Assembly (NCBI GenBank): GCA_026417675.1 | Contig: JAOACV010000018.1 | Span: 1 to 12,275 of the forward strand | Reading direction: 5' to 3' | Source: Verrucomicrobiia bacterium | Lineage (GTDB): Bacteria; Verrucomicrobiota; Verrucomicrobiia; CAIQCK01 | Length of the DNA: 12,275 nt | Part shown: positions 6,940-12,275 of the stretch, one piece after another | Layout of the letters: each line of letters opens with the position of its first letter | Position numbering within the stretch: the stretch's first letter is position 1 | Made by a program: the position numbers and the translations under genes | Notes under the pieces: generated by a model | Told to the model about the DNA's origin: nothing | The model's database searches: none | Seen by the model: only the letters and a program-made list of their open reading frames with translations

Positions 6940-8448
6940 CTACCGAAGCGCGATGGTGGCGTGCGCCGACGCGCAGTTGGTTTGTTGAAGGAGGTTTTCG
7001 ACGCTGGCGCGCATGACGCGCGTGAACGGCTCGGGGTTCAGGCCGATCCAGAACACGAAGAGCAGCAGCGGCGCGAACGTGACGATCTCGCGGAAGTTTA
7101 GGTCGGCCAAGCCCGAATGCTCCGGGTTTTTCACGCCGCCGTAGGCGACCTTTTGGATCATGCGCAGCATGTAGGCGGCGGCCAGCACCACGCCGGGCAC
7201 GCAGCAGGCCGCCAGCGTCTTGGACACGGCGAAGCCGCCGACGAGGACGAGGAACTCGCCGATGAAACTGTTGGTGCCGGGGAACGCAAGCGACGAGAGG
7301 CAAAACACGCCGAGGCAGCCGGCGAAGATGGGCATGTGCTTGCCCATGCCGGCGGTCTCGGTGAGGTCGCGCGTGTGCAGGCGTTCGTGGATGATGCCGA
7401 CGGCGATGAACAACGCGCCGGTGGTGATGCCGTGGTTGATCATCACCAGCGTCGCGCCTTCGATTCCCGCCGCGTTGAGCGCGAAGATGCCGAGGGTCGC
7501 GAACCCCATGTGCGCGACGCTGGAGTAGGCGACCAGTTTCTTCAGATCGCTTTGCGCCAGCGACGTGAGGCCGCCGTAGATGATGGCCACGACGGATAGG
7601 CCCAGGACGTAAGGCGCGAACAGATGCGTCGCGTGCGGCGTGATCGGCAGCGAGAACCGCAGGAAACCGTAGGTGCCCATCTTCAGCAGGATGCTGGCGA
7701 GCAACACGCTGCCGGCTGTGGGCGCTTCGACGTGCGCGGCGGGCAACCACGTGTGGAACGGGAACATCGGCACCTTGATGGCAAAGGAGATGAAGAACGC
7801 TAGGAAGACCCAGCACTGGAAATTGGCCGCGTAGGGATGCCCCATCATGGCACGGATATCGAAGCTACCGACCTGTAGATAGAGCGCGATAATTGCAACC
7901 AACAGCAGCACCGAGCCTGCCATGGTGTAGATGAAAAACTTTAGCGACGCGTAAATCCGTCGCGGGCCGCCCCAGATGCCAATGAGCAGCGCCATCGGGA
8001 TCAGCATCGCCCCCCAGAATACGAAGAACAGGACGAAGTCGAGGGCGAAGAACACGCCGACCATCGCCGTCTCCATGAACAACAGGCAGATCATGAACTC
8101 CTTAACCCGCGACGTGATGTAGCGCCAGGAGCAAAGCACGCAGAGCGGCATGATGAGCGTCGTGAGCAACACCAGCAGCAGGCTGATGCCGTCCACGCCG
8201 AGGGTGTAGTTGATCTTCAGCGGCGGAATCCACGCGGCGTGCTCAACGAACTGGAACTTCGCCGTCGTCACGTCGAATCCCGCGTAGAGCCGCAGCGAGA
8301 TAACCGCGATGATGGTCGTGCAAGCGAGCGTCCACCAACGCAGCCAGTTCTCGTTGCGGATGAACACGGCGACAATCGCCGCGGCCAGCGGGGCGAAGAT
8401 CACCACGCTCAGAATCGGGAAGTCTGCGTGAATGCCGGGGAAAGCCAT
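6940..8448 (-). CDS. nuoM: NADH-quinone oxidoreductase subunit M
   Basis: This is an antiporter-like proton channel subunit of complex I, 502 residues, normal length. Family segments include NYTLGVDGISLLLVLLTT, SFAIKVPMFPFHTWLPAAHVEAP and the region from SLAQSDLKKLVAYSSVAHMG. Lys225 (TM7), Lys256 (TM8) and Glu398 in GTNSFIGEF (TM12) match the conserved charged residues of E. coli NuoM. The TM5 glutamate (E. coli Glu144, important for coupled activity) is missing: the segment reads VFWGAMLIPM, with Gly146 encoded by GGG at 8011-8013, one transition from GAG. Glu126 in TM4 (LLFMETAMVG) is the nearest acidic residue in the membrane. The other three antiporter-like subunits here keep their TM5 Glu. 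The gene starts 12 bases after the NuoL-like gene and ends in TAG; nuoN begins in the same frame two codons later. Confidence 0.95.
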   Translation of the reverse strand: MAFPGIHADFPILSVVIFAPLAAAIVAVFIRNENWLRWWTLACTTIIAVISLRLYAGFDVTTAKFQFVEHAAWIPPLKINYTLGVDGISLLLVLLTTLIMPLCVLCSWRYITSRVKEFMICLLFMETAMVGVFFALDFVLFFVFWGAMLIPMALLIGIWGGPRRIYASLKFFIYTMAGSVLLLVAIIALYLQVGSFDIRAMMGHPYAANFQCWVFLAFFISFAIKVPMFPFHTWLPAAHVEAPTAGSVLLASILLKMGTYGFLRFSLPITPHATHLFAPYVLGLSVVAIIYGGLTSLAQSDLKKLVAYSSVAHMGFATLGIFALNAAGIEGATLVMINHGITTGALFIAVGIIHERLHTRDLTETAGMGKHMPIFAGCLGVFCLSSLAFPGTNSFIGEFLVLVGGFAVSKTLAACCVPGVVLAAAYMLRMIQKVAYGGVKNPEHSGLADLNFREIVTFAPLLLFVFWIGLNPEPFTRVMRASVENLLQQTNCASAHATIALR

Positions 8449-8460
8449 GATGCGAGAGCG

Positions 8461-10281
8461 TTAGAACACATAGAGCACCGCGAGCGCGATGCCTGCGACG
8501 ACGATGAAGGCCAGCGCGAGAGACTCTTGCAATTGCCCGCGCTGGACATAACGAAGCCGGCTGCCGACGGGGCTCACGCTTTCCGCAAGACCGTCCACTG
8601 CGCCGTCAATGACACCATTGTCGAAATTACCCGTGGCGCGCGCGGAAAACATCAGCGGAATAAGGCCGGCCAGGCGATACATTTCGCCGACGAGCGTGTC
8701 GGCCCACTGGATGGGCTTCTGAGCCAGCCACAGGAAGGCGCGGCCGGCTTTGCGGTAGAACCAGTCGAGGTCGAGGTTGGTTCCCTCGTGCGGGTCAATC
8801 AGCCTCAGTTTCACCAGCACGAAGAAGCCGACTGCGGTGAAAAGCAAAATCTGCAGGCTCTCGGAGATGTGGTAGCTGGTGTAGGGATCGTAGGCGTGCG
8901 CCGCTTCTTGGAACGGAAGCTGGACGTAGAGATACGGCGTGTAGCAACCAATGAAGACGCACAGGAACGCCGTGATGCCCATGGCGGCCATCATGTTCCA
9001 CGGCGGCTCCTTGGCGCGCTCCCATGTCGGCGGTTGGCAGTTGTTCTTACCGAACCAGATGAAGTAAGGAATCTTCAAGCCGTTGCAGTAGAACGTGCCG
9101 ACAGCAGCAAGGTTGAGCAGGAACCCTGCCCAATAAACGTGGCCCTCGAAGCTTGCCTGCACGATCATGGACTTGCTCACGAACCCGCTGAAGAGCGGGA
9201 ATGCCGAGATCGAGAGGCCGCCGATGAGGGTAAAGAGGAAAGTCCATGGCATCTTGGGGTAGAGGCCGCCGAGATGGCTCATGCGCGTCTCGCCGGTCAT
9301 GTGGAGCACCGCGCCGGAACCCATGAAGAGCTGGCCCTTGTAGAGGATGTGCGCGAACGCATGCGCACAAGCGCCGTTGAGGGCGAGCTGGCCGACCGGG
9401 GTGTTGGGATCGCCGAGGCCAACGCCGGCAACCATGTAGCCGACTTGGCTGATGATGTGATAGGCGAACAGACGGCGCGCGTCGTTTTCGATGATGGCAT
9501 AGACGACGCCGTAGAGCGACATGATGACGCCGAGCACAACCAGCAGATCCAGGCCAGGGAAGCCGCGCGCGAGGGCATAGACGGCGGTCTTGGTCGTGAA
9601 CGCGCTGAGAAAGACCGAGCCGTTGAACGTGCCCGCTGGATAAGCGTCGGGCAGCCACGCGTGCAACGGCGGCACGGCGGCGTTGAGGATGAAACCGATC
9701 AGGATGAGATAGCTTGCGGTCGTCATGCGCTCCACGTCGAAAGCATTGAAGGCAAAGCCGCCGGTGGCATTGGCGTGGAGCACGATGCCAGCCAGCAGCG
9801 AGATACCGCCCGCGATGTGCACCAATAGATAGCGAAAGCCTGCAGCGAGCGAACTTGGTTCACGGCGAAACCAGATCAGAAACACCGACGCGAAAGCCAT
9901 CACTTCCCAGAACAGGAAAAGCGTGAGCAGGTCTTCCGCAAAAATTGCGCCGAGCGAGCCGGCCACGTAAGCCCACGCGGCGATGTGTTGGGCATCCTCT
10001 TCAACATGCAGGCCGTAGAGCGTGCCGATGCAGCACATCAGGGCCATGATGTGCGCGAACACCAAGCTCAGCGCGTCCACCCGGCCGAAAACCAGCGTCC
10101 AGTCAAGAAACTCAATCTCGCCAAAGCCGCCCCCCGGCTCGAAAGCCATGCGTATCACGAGGCCGAAGACCGCCATCGGCACGCCCATCAGGAAAAGTTT
10201 CTTGAACCGGCGCGGCACGCAGGGCAGCAGAACCGCTCCGGCGATCAGAATCAGCGAGGGGTGAATCCAAAGGTTACTCAT
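8461..10281 (-). CDS. NuoL/MrpD-family antiporter-like subunit with lateral-helix tail
   Basis: This 606-residue member of the proton-conducting membrane transporter family most likely takes the place of NuoL at the tip of the membrane arm. ATG 10281 gives a hydrophobic N-terminus and overlaps the preceding small gene by 8 bases, with GAGGA about 9 bases upstream; the open frame upstream of it belongs to other genes. Glu126 in LFLFWEVMAF (TM5), Lys231 in SAFTTKTAVYAL (TM8) and Lys370 in SGFVSKSM (TM12) are present. The usual TM7 Lys is Asn200 in FILNAAVPPLHAWLPDAYP. After a helix near 477-495 comes an amphipathic stretch with DLDWFYRKAG and VIDGAVDGLAE, then a last helix at about 588-606, the NuoL-type arrangement of a lateral helix and anchor. 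Such genes are often annotated as Na+/H+ antiporter subunit D; ion specificity cannot be read from the sequence. Confidence 0.88.
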   Translation of the reverse strand: MSNLWIHPSLILIAGAVLLPCVPRRFKKLFLMGVPMAVFGLVIRMAFEPGGGFGEIEFLDWTLVFGRVDALSLVFAHIMALMCCIGTLYGLHVEEDAQHIAAWAYVAGSLGAIFAEDLLTLFLFWEVMAFASVFLIWFRREPSSLAAGFRYLLVHIAGGISLLAGIVLHANATGGFAFNAFDVERMTTASYLILIGFILNAAVPPLHAWLPDAYPAGTFNGSVFLSAFTTKTAVYALARGFPGLDLLVVLGVIMSLYGVVYAIIENDARRLFAYHIISQVGYMVAGVGLGDPNTPVGQLALNGACAHAFAHILYKGQLFMGSGAVLHMTGETRMSHLGGLYPKMPWTFLFTLIGGLSISAFPLFSGFVSKSMIVQASFEGHVYWAGFLLNLAAVGTFYCNGLKIPYFIWFGKNNCQPPTWERAKEPPWNMMAAMGITAFLCVFIGCYTPYLYVQLPFQEAAHAYDPYTSYHISESLQILLFTAVGFFVLVKLRLIDPHEGTNLDLDWFYRKAGRAFLWLAQKPIQWADTLVGEMYRLAGLIPLMFSARATGNFDNGVIDGAVDGLAESVSPVGSRLRYVQRGQLQESLALAFIVVAGIALAVLYVF

Positions 10282-10534
10282 CAGAGTAGTCCTCGCTTCG
10301 GGAGATGACGTAGCGGCCCAAGAGCTTGGAGAAAAGCACCAGCATTCCGCAGCCCAACAGACCAAAGGCGCTCCAAAACCCGGGCCAATGTTCCGGCCTC
10401 GTGTGCGCGTGCTCCTTGTCCACGAGGCCCGGCATGGCGTCCGCAATCACCAAGAACGCGAGGGCGGCGAGGCACACCCGGACAACCGTCTTGAGGCGGT
10501 TTCGCAGCAATTCGATGATTTGAAGCAGGCTCAT
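10274..10534 (-). CDS. Small two-helix membrane protein between two antiporter-like subunits
   Basis: This is an 86-residue protein without a named function. ATG 10534 overlaps the stop of the preceding MrpD-like gene as ATGA (4 bases), and its own end overlaps the start of the NuoL-like gene by 8 bases, so all three are probably translationally coupled and made in fixed ratio. It has a basic N-terminus (RNRLKTVVR), a helix at about 18-35, a loop rich in charged residues and His (VDKEHAHTRPEHWPGF), a second helix at about 52-70 and an acidic tail RSEDYSDE. From memory, similar small proteins with an H-x-H loop, a PGF motif and an E-D-Y tail accompany subunit-D-type antiporter genes in other bacteria; this was not checked. 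I infer that it is an accessory or linker subunit of the variant complex I arm. The longer open frame that starts at 10798 lies inside the upstream gene and is not used. Confidence 0.82.
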   Translation of the reverse strand: MSLLQIIELLRNRLKTVVRVCLAALAFLVIADAMPGLVDKEHAHTRPEHWPGFWSAFGLLGCGMLVLFSKLLGRYVISRSEDYSDE

Positions 10535-12006
10535 GGCAGGACGGCGCGCGCCAATCGCAGAAAGAAATCGGGATAGAAGCCGATGATCACCGAGACCGTG
10601 GCGCTGACGCAGAGAGGGACCACCATTGCCGGATGCGCTTCCTTGAAATGGCAGCCTTGGTCGTCCGCAGGCGGGTTGCCAAAAAAGGCGTGATAGACCA
10701 CGGGGCCAAAGTAGGCCGCGTTGAGCAGCGTGCTCGCCAGCAACACGCCGATGATGCCAATGGAACCGGCGTCCATAGCGCCATGAAGCAGATACCATTT
10801 GCTAACAAAGCCCGCGACCGGCGGCGCGCCGATCATGCTCAGCGAAGCAATAGCAAACGCGCCGAACGTGAACGGCATGGCGCGTGCAAGGCCCCCCATT
10901 TGGGAGATCTTCTTCTTGTGGGTGGCCACGTAGATCGCTCCGGCGCAGAAGAAGAGCGTGATCTTGGAAAAGGCGTGGTTGGCGATGTGCATCAAGCCCC
11001 CCTCGATGCCCGCCGGCGTCAGCAGCGCCACGCCGAGGATGACATAGGAAAGCTGGCTGACGGTGGAGTAGGCCAGTCGCGCCTTCAGGTCGTCTTTGCT
11101 CAACGCCACGATGGAGCCGATGATGACGGTGAACGACACAAAGTAGGCCGTGGGCAAGCCGAGGTTCAGGGCCTCCATGCGCTCGACGCCGAAGACGTAG
11201 AGCATGACGCGCACGGTTGAAAAGACGCCGACCTTCACCACCGCGACGGCGTGCAGCAGCGCGCTGACCGGCGTCGGTGCAACCATCGCGCTCGGCAGCC
11301 AGTTGTGGAAGGGCATGACGCCGTTCTTGGCGAAGCCGAGGATGCAGCAGACGTAAAGCGCGGTGACGATGCCGCGTTGGACGTCCGGCGGCAGGATACC
11401 CGTCCGGATGTCATGGGCGAAGTCGAGGTTCCCAGCCAGCACGTAGATCAAAACCATCGCTGGCAGCACCAGTCCCTTGGCGGTGGCAGTCAGATAAACT
11501 AGATACTTCCTGCCGCCTTCGTAGCCTTCCTCGTCCTGATGATGTGCGACGAGCGGATAGGTGGTGACGCTGACGATCTCGTAAAAGAGGTAGAGCGTGA
11601 AGAGGTTATCCGAAAACGCGCAACCGATTGCGCCGAACAGCGCCAGCGCGAAGCAGGTGTTGAACCGCGTCTGCGCGTGCTCGTGCAGGCCGCGCATGTA
11701 GCCGGCCGAGTAGAAGACCGTGATGATCCACAGAAAAGATGCGGTCAGGGCGAAGATCATCGAGAGCGCATCGGCCCGTAGCGAGACGCTCAGGCCCGGC
11801 AGCAACTTGAAGACTGTGTAGTGCAGCGTCCTGCCCGCCCGGATGTCGGGGACGAGCGAGAACGTGATGCCAAAGAGCGTCGCGGCGGCGAGGAATGACC
11901 ACGCCTCGCGTAGGTTGGGCCGTCGGCCGCTGAACATCACGAATCCCGCGCCGATCAGCGGCGTAAGCACGGCCAGAACCAGCCGAATGTCGTAAGCGGG
12001 GTCCAT
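10531..12006 (-). CDS. MrpD-like antiporter subunit of the complex I operon
   Basis: This 491-residue polytopic protein belongs to the NuoL/M/N-MrpD family and is closest in look to monovalent cation/H+ antiporter subunit D. The charged residues for ion transfer are all present: Glu143 in LYLFYEIVSVTTYP (TM5), Lys227 in GFAKNGVMPFHNWLPSAM (TM7), Lys258 in HAVAVVKVGVF (TM8) and Lys403 in GFVSKWYLL (TM12). It lacks the long C-terminal lateral helix of NuoL. The ATG at 12006 lies 2 bases after the nuoK stop, with AAGGAG five bases upstream. Its place between nuoK and the NuoL-like gene, where canonical operons have a single nuoL, suggests an additional antiporter-like subunit in the same complex. 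Alternatively it could form a separate Mrp-type antiporter, but no other mrp genes are seen here. Confidence 0.9.
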   Translation of the reverse strand: MDPAYDIRLVLAVLTPLIGAGFVMFSGRRPNLREAWSFLAAATLFGITFSLVPDIRAGRTLHYTVFKLLPGLSVSLRADALSMIFALTASFLWIITVFYSAGYMRGLHEHAQTRFNTCFALALFGAIGCAFSDNLFTLYLFYEIVSVTTYPLVAHHQDEEGYEGGRKYLVYLTATAKGLVLPAMVLIYVLAGNLDFAHDIRTGILPPDVQRGIVTALYVCCILGFAKNGVMPFHNWLPSAMVAPTPVSALLHAVAVVKVGVFSTVRVMLYVFGVERMEALNLGLPTAYFVSFTVIIGSIVALSKDDLKARLAYSTVSQLSYVILGVALLTPAGIEGGLMHIANHAFSKITLFFCAGAIYVATHKKKISQMGGLARAMPFTFGAFAIASLSMIGAPPVAGFVSKWYLLHGAMDAGSIGIIGVLLASTLLNAAYFGPVVYHAFFGNPPADDQGCHFKEAHPAMVVPLCVSATVSVIIGFYPDFFLRLARAVLP

Positions 12007-12008
12007 CG

Positions 12009-12275
12009 CTACTCCTTCAACTCAGTCAGGTCGCCGGTCTCCACCGACCGGTAGTTGCGATAAACCGCGATGATGACGCTGAGGGTGATGGCGACCTCGG
12101 CGGCAGCGAGGCCGAGGATAAACAACACGAAGACCTGGCCGACGGTCGGGTCGGGCGCAACGAAGCGGTTAAGCGCTAGGAAATTAAGCGCGGCGGCGGC
12201 GAAGATGATTTCGCCGGAGATCAGCATCCCGATCAACGTGCGGCGTTGGAGCAGTCCGTAAACGCCCACAGCCAG
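12009..12275 (-). CDS. nuoK: NADH-quinone oxidoreductase subunit K (5' partial)
   Basis: This is the small three-helix core subunit of the complex I membrane arm, which links the NuoH/J side to the antiporter-like subunits. Eighty-eight codons are in the window. The frame is open to the right edge and reads LAVGVYGLLQRRTLIGML, matching the middle of helix 1, so about 12-15 residues lie outside; the GTG at 12269 is not a credible start. Both membrane glutamates known to matter in E. coli NuoK are conserved: one in LISGEIIFAAAALNF (helix 2) and one in LAAAEVAITLSVIIAVYRN (helix 3). It ends in TAG, 2 bases before the MrpD-like gene, and its last codons contain the ribosome-binding site of that gene. 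The presence of nuoK at this place shows that the following genes belong to a complex I operon and not to a stand-alone Mrp antiporter. Confidence 0.94.
   Translation of the reverse strand: MAVGVYGLLQRRTLIGMLISGEIIFAAAALNFLALNRFVAPDPTVGQVFVLFILGLAAAEVAITLSVIIAVYRNYRSVETGDLTELKE
12012..12017 (-). promoter_or_regulatory. Shine-Dalgarno site of the MrpD-like gene, inside the nuoK end
   Basis: AAGGAG on the minus strand, five bases before ATG 12006 and within the last codons of nuoK. It is the clearest ribosome-binding site in the window. It supports both the chosen start and independent re-initiation after nuoK. Confidence 0.7.

Noticed and set aside
8239..9828. 529-codon plus-strand open frame opposite the NuoL-like and nuoM genes
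   Set aside because: Rich in His, Glu, Arg and Asp, as expected from the reverse complement of hydrophobic membrane-protein codons; it spans two real genes and has no recognisable domain.

Overview
The window is GC-rich, densely coded bacterial DNA. It holds a secreted formylglycine-type sulfatase, a secreted transglutaminase-like protein with fibronectin-like modules, and an unusual complex I membrane-arm operon. Together these suggest a bacterium of the PVC group, perhaps Verrucomicrobiota. This placement is an inference from gene content, because no rRNA or other marker gene is present.

Layout. Positions 2-1579 (+) hold the 3' part of an ABC exporter with fused membrane and ATPase domains, cut by the left edge. 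After a 159-base gap, 1739-3178 (+) is a sulfatase frame interrupted once, by an amber codon at 2687-2689 exactly where the family has a metal-binding Asn/Gln/His. Everything else is on the minus strand. A transglutaminase-like secreted protein (3147-5414) converges on the sulfatase, and their 3' ends overlap by 32 bases.

Reading leftward from the right edge comes a tightly packed operon for the proton-pumping arm of a complex I-like enzyme: nuoK (cut by the edge), a MrpD-like antiporter subunit (491 aa), an 86-aa two-helix protein, a NuoL-like subunit with a C-terminal lateral-helix tail (606 aa), nuoM and nuoN. Gaps are 2 and 12 bases, overlaps 4 and 8 bases, and the last gap is 6 bases, so one transcript is likely. 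The single NuoL normally found between NuoK and NuoM is replaced by two antiporter-like proteins plus the small protein, giving four antiporter-like subunits instead of three.

Two of these four lack one residue of the usual charged pair. NuoM has Gly146 where the TM5 Glu is expected, and the NuoL-like protein has Asn200 where the TM7 Lys is expected. The main points of interest are the variant complex I arm with its small linker-gene protein, the Glu-to-Gly change in NuoM, and the amber codon in the sulfatase active site. No RNA genes, CRISPR array, insertion sequence or convincing promoter or terminator was found. The largest gene-free stretch is 159 bases.
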